From contig JAMFSR010000021.1 of NCBI GenBank assembly GCA_026225395.1, positions 62,001 to 126,000 on the forward strand: a stretch of 64,000 bases of DNA. The letters are read 5' to 3'. The notes beneath the pieces are model-generated. The model was not told where the DNA came from. It did not search any database and was given only the letters and a program-made list of their open reading frames with translations. Shown piece by piece: positions 26,126 through 34,908 of this stretch (positions are counted from its first letter, which is position 1; each line of letters opens with the position of its first letter). Made by a program: the position numbers and the translations under genes. This DNA comes from Granulicella sapmiensis (GTDB lineage Bacteria > Acidobacteriota > Terriglobia > Terriglobales > Acidobacteriaceae).

Positions 26126-27054
26126 TGCGGTGGCAAATGGCACTGGGAGTTGTTTTGCTGCTTTTGACGGCTTGCCGCAGTGTGGATGAAAGGAGGCTGA
26201 TCTTTATCATCGTTCCGTCGCAGGACAACCCGTTCTTCAAGTCCGAAGCTGATGCTGCTTCCGAAGAAGCCCAGCGGCTGGGCTACGCAACGCGTACTGA
26301 GGCACATGACGATGATGCTTACCGGCAGGACAATCTGATTGATGCGGCGATTGCATCGAACGCTGCGGCGATCGTGCTGGATAATGCAGGTGCAGATTCG
26401 TCCGTGTCAGCGGTGAGGCGGGCGACTCAGAAAGGGATTCCGGTGTTCCTCATCGATCGGGAGATCGAGGCTTCCGGAGTTGCGAAGGCACAGATCATCG
26501 CGGATAACAATCAGGGTGCCCGACTTGTGGCGGCTGAGTTTGTGCGATCGATGCCCAACACGGGCGACTATGCGGAGTTGCTGGGAAGAGAGTCCGATAC
26601 GAACGCACAGATCCGAACGAAGGGGTTCCATGCCGTGCTGGATATTGATGCAGGCTTGAAGCTTGTCAGCGCGCAGTCGGCAAACTGGTCGCAGGCTGAG
26701 GCGTTCCAGAAGACGGAAACTATGCTGCAAGCACATCCTTCGATTACGGGGATCATTGCAGGCAACGACACAATGGCTTTGGGTGCCGCGGCTGCGGTAA
26801 AGTCGGCGGGAATGAAAAATATACGGATTGTAGGATTCGATGGAAGCCCAGACGCGATCGCGGGGATACTTGCCGGTGAGATGCAGGCCACTTCCCTGCA
26901 ACCCGCAGTCTTCATTGCTCGATTGGCGGTGAACGAGGCGGACAGGTATTTGAAGACTGGATCGACGGGCGCAGTGGAGCGGCAAATTGTTCTGTGTTAT
27001 TTGGTGACGAAACAAAATGCTAAGGACTACGGGAACTTCGAGAAGCTGAGATAA
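26125..27054 (+). CDS. Sugar ABC transporter substrate-binding lipoprotein (RbsB type)
   Basis: A 309-residue periplasmic-binding-protein family I member. A short lipoprotein signal ends in the lipobox LLTAC (Cys near residue 17), so Lgt and LspA should process it. The ligand-binding fold shows IIVPSQDNPFFKSEADAA near 28, AIVLDNAGADSSV near 83, FLIDREI near 107, IIAGNDTMALGAAAAVK near 212 and RIVGFDGSPDAIAGI near 235, typical of ribose/galactose/LacI-like proteins. The sugar cannot be read from sequence. The gene overlaps the permease stop and precedes the isomerase by 4 bases. Confidence 0.92.
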   Translation: MRWQMALGVVLLLLTACRSVDERRLIFIIVPSQDNPFFKSEADAASEEAQRLGYATRTEAHDDDAYRQDNLIDAAIASNAAAIVLDNAGADSSVSAVRRATQKGIPVFLIDREIEASGVAKAQIIADNNQGARLVAAEFVRSMPNTGDYAELLGRESDTNAQIRTKGFHAVLDIDAGLKLVSAQSANWSQAEAFQKTETMLQAHPSITGIIAGNDTMALGAAAAVKSAGMKNIRIVGFDGSPDAIAGILAGEMQATSLQPAVFIARLAVNEADRYLKTGSTGAVERQIVLCYLVTKQNAKDYGNFEKLR

Positions 27055-27058
27055 GAAC

Positions 27059-28495
27059 ATGGATAGAGAACAGATGCAATCTATGACGATCGCCGTGATT
27101 GTGGGCAATCGAGACTTCTTCCCTGATACCCTAATCACCGAAGCGCGGCGCGATCTTGTGAAGCTTTTCGCCGCGATGAACATTACACCGGTTTGGCTCT
27201 TTGCCAGCGAGACAGAACGGGGAGCCGTCGAGACCTGGACCGATGCTGTGCGTTGCGGTGAGCTGTTTCGAACGCATCGCGCGGAGATTCAGGGGATTTT
27301 GGTTTGCCTGCCAAACTTCGGTGACGAGAAAGGGATCGCCGATTCCATTCGGTTATCGGAGTTGCAAGTGCCAATTCTCATACAAGCTTGTCCGGATGAT
27401 CTGGATCAGTTTGGTTTAGAGCGGAGGCGAGATGCGTTCTGTGGAAAGATCTCTGTATGCAATAACCTCAGGCAATACGGACTAAAGTATAGCTTGACGC
27501 GAGATCATACGGTCGCGGTCCTCGATCCGGCCTTTCAAGAGGACCTTGCTCAATTCCTGCAGGTTTGCCGTACGGTTGGCGGGTTGCGGCGAGTAAGAAT
27601 TGGTGCAGTGGGCGCGAGGCCGAATGCTTTCAATACGACTCGGTATAGCGAGAAGTTATTGGAGGCCGCAGGAATCTCCGTGAACACCATCGATCTCTCG
27701 GAGGTGTTTGGGTCGGCGGCTTCTATTGCTCACGATGACCGACGAGTTAAAGAGAGGATCGAGACAATACGTTCGTATGCGGATGCCAGCGCTGCGCCCG
27801 ATGACTCGATGCTGAAGATGGCTAAGTTTGCCATCGTGATCGACGACTGGATGCTTTCGCTGGGACTGACCGCAACAGCCATTCAATGCTGGAGCAGTAT
27901 GCAGAAAAATTATGGCGTGAATGTGTGCACCATCATGTCAATGATGAGCGAACAGATGCTTCCTTCGGCGTGTGAGGTGGATATAGCCGGGGTGGTGAGT
28001 ATGTATGCGCTGCAACTTGCGAGTGGTAAGCCTTCAGCGCTCGTGGACTGGAATAACAATTACGGCAAAGATCCGGACAAGTGCGTGTTCTTTCATTGTG
28101 GCAACTGGGCAAAGGATTTCCTGCCCGATATACGCATTGGTACTGCCCCGATTCTCGGCACCGTTTTAGGAGAAGAGAATACGGTTGGTGCATTGGAAGG
28201 GCGGACGCCGGCTGGACCCGTTACATTCGGACGTATTAGTACCGATGATCTGGCCGGAAAAATTCGCGCTTATGTCGGTGACGGTGAGTTTACGGATGAC
28301 CCGTTGGATACGTTTGGTACAAAGGCGGTTGTGAAGGTCCCGAGGCTGCAACAACTTATGCGACGCATCTGTCGCAATGGATTTGAGCATCATGCGGCAA
28401 TGAATGGAAGTCATTGCGCTGCTGCTGTGGCGGAAGCGCTGGAAAATTATCTGGGGTGGGATGTTTATCACCACAACGCCCCGTTTGAACCGTAA
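27059..28495 (+). CDS. L-fucose/L-arabinose isomerase-family protein
   Basis: A 478-residue cytoplasmic protein of the FucI/AraA superfamily, which interconverts aldoses and ketoses with a divalent metal. Supporting features are GIADSIRLSELQVPILIQ near 100, KISVCNNLRQYGLKYS near 138, the central CTIMSMMSEQMLPSACEVDIAGVVSMYAL near 290-320 and FHCGNWAKDF near 345. The E...D metal-ligand spacing fits the superfamily, and a late HHAAMNGSHCA supplies a histidine. It lies after the ABC genes and with the FGGY kinase probably forms an isomerise-then-phosphorylate route whose product feeds the split transketolase. Specific sugar unknown. Confidence 0.8.
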   Translation: MDREQMQSMTIAVIVGNRDFFPDTLITEARRDLVKLFAAMNITPVWLFASETERGAVETWTDAVRCGELFRTHRAEIQGILVCLPNFGDEKGIADSIRLSELQVPILIQACPDDLDQFGLERRRDAFCGKISVCNNLRQYGLKYSLTRDHTVAVLDPAFQEDLAQFLQVCRTVGGLRRVRIGAVGARPNAFNTTRYSEKLLEAAGISVNTIDLSEVFGSAASIAHDDRRVKERIETIRSYADASAAPDDSMLKMAKFAIVIDDWMLSLGLTATAIQCWSSMQKNYGVNVCTIMSMMSEQMLPSACEVDIAGVVSMYALQLASGKPSALVDWNNNYGKDPDKCVFFHCGNWAKDFLPDIRIGTAPILGTVLGEENTVGALEGRTPAGPVTFGRISTDDLAGKIRAYVGDGEFTDDPLDTFGTKAVVKVPRLQQLMRRICRNGFEHHAAMNGSHCAAAVAEALENYLGWDVYHHNAPFEP

Positions 28496-28529
28496 GCAGC
28501 AGAGTGTTAGACCGAGAAAAACTAGTGTC

Positions 28530-30947
28530 ATGAAATCTCATAATTATTACCCATTAGAGAGATCCTCCTTGAGCGTATTTCGTCCGAGAGTTTTGATGTG
28601 GTTTGTTCTCACGCTGTTGTCTGCTGCCTCGCGTTCCTTTGCTCTGGCGCAATCGCCTGACAGCTTTATCATCGACCATCGTTACAGTAATACGGATGCT
28701 CAATCGCTGATTGGACTCCCGATGGGTTCACATAAGACGGTTGTCGAACGCGACGGCAGTCTCAAGTGGTCGCAGTGGTCGCTGAAGCGAAAGCCTCTGG
28801 ACACACCGATCGGATTTTCCAGCCAGATGGATGGAGCTTTGGCGATTCAACCCTACCTCGATTTAGCCACCACCCAAATAACATTCACGAAGCCCGCGCA
28901 GGCCCTTTACAAGGGGCGCTATCCGTTCATCGTGTCGGACAGCAAAGCTGGTAACGTGCGGTTGGAAGAGTTAGCTTTTAGTGTCGATCCCGAACAAAAT
29001 CTGGCTGAAATGCCGACCGCGGCGTCTGGAACGCATGGGTTAGATCTAGTAAGGTTGACCTTCACGAATGACGCCTCCAACGAAAGCTATATAGTTGTGA
29101 AACTGAGTGGACGAGAGCGGAATCTTCCGGGACATGTGGATGGGTTGGCCTTGATCTCCCGAACCGGGGAAGATGTAGCGATGGTTGAGGCGTCTCACGG
29201 TTACACCGCGAATGCTGAGGATGACGGTCTAACGCTTGCGTTGAAGATGAGCTTGGCGCCGCGCGAGAGTAGAACGCTCTGGATACGCCTGCCGTATGAG
29301 TGGCCTTCCAGGCGGAATGGAGAGGTTTCGAAGCTGAGCGGAGAGAGTCTGCTTCAGAAAGCGGTGGCACAGTGGGATGCGATATGGGCCCGTGGCGCGA
29401 GGGTTCATTATGCTCAGCAGGAGTTGAATGACTTTTTTGATTCGTCGATTGCTTATGTGCTGATCTTGACGGAGTTTGATGCCCAGGGTGATCTGTGGGC
29501 GATGGATGGCCCCGCGGTCTACCGGCAGTTCTGGGGGCGGGGTGAGTATTTTCAGGCGCGGGCCATGGAGGTTGCAGGACAGATGCTTGCAGCCAAAAAG
29601 TCGGTCGATCATACATTTCATATCCAGATTGACGATGGTGAGTGGGATGGGCCGCCGACGAGCGGTTATCCCGCCTGGGACAACACCGGAGGGAACGCAG
29701 CAGCGGTGTGGGACTACTATCTCTACTCGCGAGATAAGGACTGGTTAGCACATGCCTACCCTTATCTGCTGAAGTCCTCGGAGTGGGTGAAGGCGCATCG
29801 CGAAGAGACGACTATCGAAGACGTGCCGACGACACCGGAGGGCGCGCGACCGGTGAAACGGTTACTCGCGGCGAAGTGCCGCGTCGAAATCAATCCTCCG
29901 CTAGCGCCTGGAGAGAAAACGTACTGGTATGGTCTGCTTCCCTACTCGTATGGTGATTCTGGATTGCCTGAAGGGCATTCCTACTCGCACAACTTCCTGG
30001 CGGACTATGGTGTGGAAGTTTCAGCAGCGGCAGCACGGGAGCTTGGAAAAATCGTCGACGCTGCATGGATGGACAAAGAGTATGCAGACTTTACATCTGC
30101 GATTAGAACCTCGGTGGCGCGATCTGTAGGACTTGAGACGATCACTCCTGCCTATCTGCCGGCGCAGCCGACGCGCCCTGAAGCCGCGTACTCGCAGACC
30201 TTTCTTGCAGTATGGCCGACGGGAATCTATAAGGCCGACGATCCACTTGTGACTGGCTTGCTGGACAGGATGGAGAAGGAAGAAGTGCAGGGCGAGCCAA
30301 CAAACGTGGCATGGGCCGGACCAGCCGGAATATGGCCGGGAGAGTCGATGAACATGTCAGAGACTTATTTGCTACGCGGCGATGTGCGGAACAATGCAGA
30401 TATGTTGCTGGCTGCACTGAATCACGCCTATACAACGAAGGTTTGGAAAGAAGAGATTCTTACGGATGTAACAAAAGAGAGGGCCTGTGATACACCACAC
30501 AGCAAACGTGAAAACATGCAGGGCACAGGCGATCAGCCGGAAGCATGGGGTAATGCAAATCTGGTGGATCTCCTGCGCGACATGCTGGTGCAGGAGCGTG
30601 GAGGACCCGCAGCAAACACGCTGTCCTTGCATTTGCTGGCGGGATTGCCAGCGGATTGGCTTGTTGTGGGAAAGCCAGTTGCACTGGAGAGAACGCCAAC
30701 AACATTGGGCACTACCGTATCCGTGAAAGCAGAAGCGCTCTCGGCGACGAAGTTGCGGATCAGTTTTTCTCCGGGAACCCGTACGATTGCAACGCTGGTG
30801 TTTCATCTACCTTTGGCCGTTGGAGTAAAAGTTCACAGCGTCCTGGTGGACGGTAAGAAAGAGCAGGAGGCCCTGCAATCGGATGGAACGGTCGTCTTGC
30901 ACGATGTTTCACGAGCCGTGACGGTTGAAATGGAGTCCGCTCTATGA
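28530..30947 (+). CDS. Secreted six-hairpin glycosidase-like protein, family not recognised
   Basis: An 805-residue exported protein. ATG 28530 gives a plausible signal peptide (FVLTLLSAASRSFALAQ); the frame is open further upstream inside the isomerase gene. An N-terminal beta domain (about 40-280) precedes an (alpha/alpha)6-like catalytic region with FWGRGEYFQARAMEVAGQ, IDDGEWDGPPTSGYPAWDN (near 368) and YLYSRDKDWLAHAYPYL, then a C-terminal beta domain. The layout resembles GH63/GH78/GH95-type clans, but I do not recognise the family. It lies 34 bases after the isomerase and overlaps the GH79 start, so it is in the same operon. Confidence 0.6.
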   Translation: MKSHNYYPLERSSLSVFRPRVLMWFVLTLLSAASRSFALAQSPDSFIIDHRYSNTDAQSLIGLPMGSHKTVVERDGSLKWSQWSLKRKPLDTPIGFSSQMDGALAIQPYLDLATTQITFTKPAQALYKGRYPFIVSDSKAGNVRLEELAFSVDPEQNLAEMPTAASGTHGLDLVRLTFTNDASNESYIVVKLSGRERNLPGHVDGLALISRTGEDVAMVEASHGYTANAEDDGLTLALKMSLAPRESRTLWIRLPYEWPSRRNGEVSKLSGESLLQKAVAQWDAIWARGARVHYAQQELNDFFDSSIAYVLILTEFDAQGDLWAMDGPAVYRQFWGRGEYFQARAMEVAGQMLAAKKSVDHTFHIQIDDGEWDGPPTSGYPAWDNTGGNAAAVWDYYLYSRDKDWLAHAYPYLLKSSEWVKAHREETTIEDVPTTPEGARPVKRLLAAKCRVEINPPLAPGEKTYWYGLLPYSYGDSGLPEGHSYSHNFLADYGVEVSAAAARELGKIVDAAWMDKEYADFTSAIRTSVARSVGLETITPAYLPAQPTRPEAAYSQTFLAVWPTGIYKADDPLVTGLLDRMEKEEVQGEPTNVAWAGPAGIWPGESMNMSETYLLRGDVRNNADMLLAALNHAYTTKVWKEEILTDVTKERACDTPHSKRENMQGTGDQPEAWGNANLVDLLRDMLVQERGGPAANTLSLHLLAGLPADWLVVGKPVALERTPTTLGTTVSVKAEALSATKLRISFSPGTRTIATLVFHLPLAVGVKVHSVLVDGKKEQEALQSDGTVVLHDVSRAVTVEMESAL

Positions 30948-32338
30948 ACCGCCGAGAGTTTATCGGACAGATGGCTGCGACGGGAGTCATCTCGCGCGCT
31001 TCGTTTGCCCGAGCCGCTCCAACCCTTGCTGAGGAAGCTTTTCTAAGGATCGGTGATGGAGCGCCGGGACCTACGATTCCGCGTGACTTTACGGGCCTTT
31101 CTTACGAAGCCGCGCAGTTGGCGAATCCGGTGTTCTTTTCAGCAAAGAACCATGCATTAGTCGAACTGTTTCGGGGACTTTCATCAATCGGTAATCTGCG
31201 AATTGGAGGTGGATCAAGTGAGTTTACGACTTACTCGGATGTTGACCCTGTTGGACCACCACCTTTTGAGGTATTCGGACCTGATACGAGCAAGACTGTA
31301 AAACGTGGGACAACCACGACCGCTCTGGCGCTGAGACACTTACGCGATTTTCTTGATGCCGTGGGCTGGAGATGCCTCTACGGTCTGAATCTTGGGCAAG
31401 GTACAAAAGAGAATGCCGCAGCGGAAGCCGCAGCCGTCTTCGATATTCTTGGTCCGCGGTTGATGGCATTTCAAATCGGCAATGAACCCGATTCCTTCAG
31501 GAATCGTTATAGACCAACGAGTTATAGGCCGGAAGATTATTTGAAAGAATGGAATGTATATCATGATGCGATTGTCGCGACGACACCTGGAGCAAAATTT
31601 GCCGGGCCGGATATATCGAACAAACTTGACTACCTGACAGCGTTCGCGGCAGAAGCGCACCTTCATTCGGATGTAATGCTGTTAACCGGACATTTCTATT
31701 CAATGGGACCGGCGAGTTCGCCGGATGCGACGCTCGATCAACTATTCGATCCAGATCCGAAGTTAGCGACCATTCACTTGCACAACCTTCCGGTGATTGA
31801 GAACGCCATAAAGACAGCGAAACTCCCGTTCCGCATGAGCGAGGGGAACTCTTGTTGGGACGGCGGAAAATCTGGGGTTTCGGATACGCTGGCTTCCGCA
31901 ATCTGGTGTGCGGATATGATGCTGCGGTTTGCGCAGATGGGCTGGTGTGGCGTGAACCTACATGGCGGCGGCAATGGCTTCTATACCCCTATTGCGGGTG
32001 CGCCTTCGACAGGCTTTGTGAGACGGCCGGAGTACTTCGGGATTGCGTTTGTGCAGCGACTCATTGGCGCCACGTTTTTGCCTATATCGATAACGGGAGC
32101 TGGAAGACGTGTGACTGCTTATGCGCTGGAGCAGGATGGGCAAAGAAGGGTCGTGATCTTCAATAAGCAGGATATTCCACTGAATCTGCTTCTTCCCGCT
32201 CGACCGCATGCTCATATTGACGTTCTCTCGGGTCCTTCATTTGAAAGCAAGCGGGAGGTTTCTATTGCCAGCGTTCGCATTTCACCAACAGCACACGTAA
32301 CTGTTCCAGCTCGGGCAGGCGTCCTCTATGATCTTTAG
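30944..32338 (+). CDS. GH79-like beta-glucuronidase, exported
   Basis: A 464-residue protein with a twin-arginine-like N-terminus (NRREFIGQMAATG). A (beta/alpha)8 domain carries FQIGNEPDSF near residue 178, whose Glu is the likely acid/base, and FRMSEGNSCWDGG near 297, whose Glu is the likely nucleophile; a C-terminal beta domain follows from about 380. This fits bacterial GH79, for which a beta-glucuronidase from Acidobacterium capsulatum has been studied. It should remove terminal beta-linked glucuronate or 4-O-methyl-glucuronate. Its ATG overlaps the preceding stop (ATGA). Confidence 0.8.
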   Translation: MNRREFIGQMAATGVISRASFARAAPTLAEEAFLRIGDGAPGPTIPRDFTGLSYEAAQLANPVFFSAKNHALVELFRGLSSIGNLRIGGGSSEFTTYSDVDPVGPPPFEVFGPDTSKTVKRGTTTTALALRHLRDFLDAVGWRCLYGLNLGQGTKENAAAEAAAVFDILGPRLMAFQIGNEPDSFRNRYRPTSYRPEDYLKEWNVYHDAIVATTPGAKFAGPDISNKLDYLTAFAAEAHLHSDVMLLTGHFYSMGPASSPDATLDQLFDPDPKLATIHLHNLPVIENAIKTAKLPFRMSEGNSCWDGGKSGVSDTLASAIWCADMMLRFAQMGWCGVNLHGGGNGFYTPIAGAPSTGFVRRPEYFGIAFVQRLIGATFLPISITGAGRRVTAYALEQDGQRRVVIFNKQDIPLNLLLPARPHAHIDVLSGPSFESKREVSIASVRISPTAHVTVPARAGVLYDL

Positions 32339-32359
32339 CAAAGTCGGAAAGGGTTCGCT

Positions 32360-34891
32360 ATGAGTTCGATTCGTCGTCCGAATCGACGCAAATTTCTTAA
32401 AGGAAGTGCCGCTGCTACAACCTTGTTCACTAAACGGCGCTTGTGGCCGTTCTCGATTGACGAGAAGGGCGCGAGACCGAACTATAAGCTGCATTTTTCA
32501 CAGCCGGCGAGCAAATGGCCGGATGCTCTTCCGGTCGGTAATGGCCGGCTGGGTGCAATGGTATTCGGGCAGCCTACGCTGGAGCGAATTCAGCTCAATG
32601 AGGAGTCAATCTGGGATGGCGAGCCGGGACGAGATCGGGACAATCCCAAAGCCGGTCAGGCTGTACCGAAGATTCGTGAACTGCTGTTCGCGGGTCGAAT
32701 TGCCGACGCAGAAGCGATGGCAAAGAGCGATATGCTTTCGGTGCCACAACGTATGCCTTGCTATCAGACATTGGGGGATCTGCATTTGGACTTCAGCCCA
32801 ATGGGACTTGGATCCGATGTACACGTTGACGACTATCGCCTTGAACTGGACCTCGACACTGGGATGGTGACGACGAGCTTCCTGTCTGAAGGAACGAAGC
32901 ATGTGCGTGAAATTTTCAGTTCCGCTCCGAATCAGGTCATTGTTGTGCGTCTGACCGCAGCCGGGCCGAGGAAGCTCAGTTTCAATGCATCGCTCGATCG
33001 GCCCAATCACTTCGCAACCGAGACAGTGGGAGATAACAGACTCTCCCTCACCGGACAGGCGATACCGCTAAATGATAATCCTGGGTTACCAGTAAAGGAA
33101 AATCCAATTGGCGTACGGTTCTATGCGGAGTTGCTTGCACTCCCAGATAAGGATGGAATAACCAAAGCTTCGGCGAATAAGGGTTCGCTCGAAATTCGCG
33201 AGGCCATGACCGTGACTCTCTTACTGGACTGTGCGACCAGCTATCGTCATCCGGCGAAGACTGAGGGACCTTCAAGCCTGCTCGTGGGCGATCCCGATGC
33301 AATGCGCGCGGCCGTACAAACAAATTTGCGCGTAGCGAGCAACTTAGATTACAGCACATTGCGTGAAAGACACACTGCCGATCATCAGCATTACTTTAGG
33401 CGGGCAGACCTTAGCTTTGGTACCGACCCGAACGCCGCAATACCCACGGATCAAAGAGTTCAACATATCAAGGACGGCGACGAAGATATTCATCTGCTGC
33501 CACTTTATTTCCAGTTTGGGCGCTACATGCTGCTTTCGAGCAGCCGTCCTGGAACACTGGCGGCGAACCTCCAAGGAATTTGGAATGAAGCGATCGACCC
33601 GCCGTGGGGATCGAAGTACACCATCAACATCAACGCAGAAATGAATTATTGGCTGACAGAACGAGCAAACCTCGCGGAGTGTCACACTCCTTTATTTGAT
33701 TTATTGGATACAACACGTGACCCTGGAGCGTTGACTGCGAAGAAGTACTACAACGCACGCGGATCAGTTGTGCACCACAACACGGATATTTGGGGAGATG
33801 CGGGACCGATCGATGGATTGGGCGGTGGAATATGGGCGATGGGTGGGGCATGGCTTTCACTGCATGCGTGGGATCACTTCGCCTATGGCGGGGATATGGA
33901 GTTTCTGCGACAGCGTGTATATCCCATGCTCCGAGAGCATGCTCTATTTTTGCTGGACTATCTGGTTCCTGCACCTATGGGAACGCCCTATACGGGTTAT
34001 CTTGTCACCGGCCCTTCCTGTTCGCCGGAGAATAAGTACAAACTTCCCGATGGACAAAGCTTCAACCTTTGCATGGGGCCGACGATGGATATTGCGATTA
34101 CACGGGCTGTATTGATGCGCTTGCTTGAGGCGAGTGCATTGCTTCCTGACACCGTTGTCGATTGGGATATCGAGAAGCGGGCGAAGACTGCGCTTGATCA
34201 ACTGCCTCCTTACCGAATAACACATGATGGCCGTCTGCAGGAGTGGCCGGACGACTATATGGATCAAGAACCTGGGCATCGGCATATTTCACATCTTTTT
34301 GGTTTGTTCCCAGAGGATCAGATCAGCCCGGATAGTACTCCAGAACTTGCAAAGGCAGCGAGAGAGACCCTGGACAAGAGGCTAGCGGCGGGCGGTGGTA
34401 GCACCGGATGGTCAAGGTCGTGGATCATCAACTGTATGGCTCGATTGCAGGATGGCGAGGCAGCTTACGATAATATTTTGCAACTATTTCGGCAGTCGAC
34501 ACGGCATAACCTTTTCGATGTCTGCGGGTTAAAAGAGAATTCTCCATTCCAGATTGATGGGAATCTTGGCGGACCAACTGGCTTAATTGAGATGCTATTG
34601 CAGTCACATGCCGGAGTTCTCCGATTGCTGCCTGCCCTGCCCAAGGCCTGGCCAAACGGTAATTTCAAAGGGTTCCGGGCGAGGGGTGGACTGGTGATCG
34701 ATCTGGAGTGGAAGAATGGCCGTGCGACAAGTGCGACGTTGCGGGCGAGCCTTTCGCGAACACATCATATTGTCTTGCCGAAGGGGCAACAGGTCATTAG
34801 CGTGCGAGAAGGTGGATGTGCTTTTCGCCTAGAAGATACGGGTATATTACAGGCGCATGCTGGCGCTGAGTATGTCATAACCTTCAGCTAA
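32360..34891 (+). CDS. GH95 alpha-L-fucosidase/L-galactosidase, Tat-exported
   Basis: An 843-residue enzyme with a twin-arginine signal ([13 protein letters not shown]). The GH95 N-terminal beta domain starts at [16 protein letters not shown] near residue 55 and [11 protein letters not shown] near 76. The (alpha/alpha)6 core has [18 protein letters not shown] near 400 and NAEMNYWL, both characteristic. GH95 enzymes remove alpha-1,2-linked L-fucose or L-galactose by inversion. It is the last gene of the long forward operon, 21 bases after GH79, and together with two GH29 enzymes makes fucose-like sugars a clear target of the locus. Confidence 0.9.
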   Translation: MSSIRRPNRRKFLKGSAAATTLFTKRRLWPFSIDEKGARPNYKLHFSQPASKWPDALPVGNGRLGAMVFGQPTLERIQLNEESIWDGEPGRDRDNPKAGQAVPKIRELLFAGRIADAEAMAKSDMLSVPQRMPCYQTLGDLHLDFSPMGLGSDVHVDDYRLELDLDTGMVTTSFLSEGTKHVREIFSSAPNQVIVVRLTAAGPRKLSFNASLDRPNHFATETVGDNRLSLTGQAIPLNDNPGLPVKENPIGVRFYAELLALPDKDGITKASANKGSLEIREAMTVTLLLDCATSYRHPAKTEGPSSLLVGDPDAMRAAVQTNLRVASNLDYSTLRERHTADHQHYFRRADLSFGTDPNAAIPTDQRVQHIKDGDEDIHLLPLYFQFGRYMLLSSSRPGTLAANLQGIWNEAIDPPWGSKYTININAEMNYWLTERANLAECHTPLFDLLDTTRDPGALTAKKYYNARGSVVHHNTDIWGDAGPIDGLGGGIWAMGGAWLSLHAWDHFAYGGDMEFLRQRVYPMLREHALFLLDYLVPAPMGTPYTGYLVTGPSCSPENKYKLPDGQSFNLCMGPTMDIAITRAVLMRLLEASALLPDTVVDWDIEKRAKTALDQLPPYRITHDGRLQEWPDDYMDQEPGHRHISHLFGLFPEDQISPDSTPELAKAARETLDKRLAAGGGSTGWSRSWIINCMARLQDGEAAYDNILQLFRQSTRHNLFDVCGLKENSPFQIDGNLGGPTGLIEMLLQSHAGVLRLLPALPKAWPNGNFKGFRARGGLVIDLEWKNGRATSATLRASLSRTHHIVLPKGQQVISVREGGCAFRLEDTGILQAHAGAEYVITFS

Positions 34892-34908
34892 ATAGTCCGT
34901 TGTGTTTA

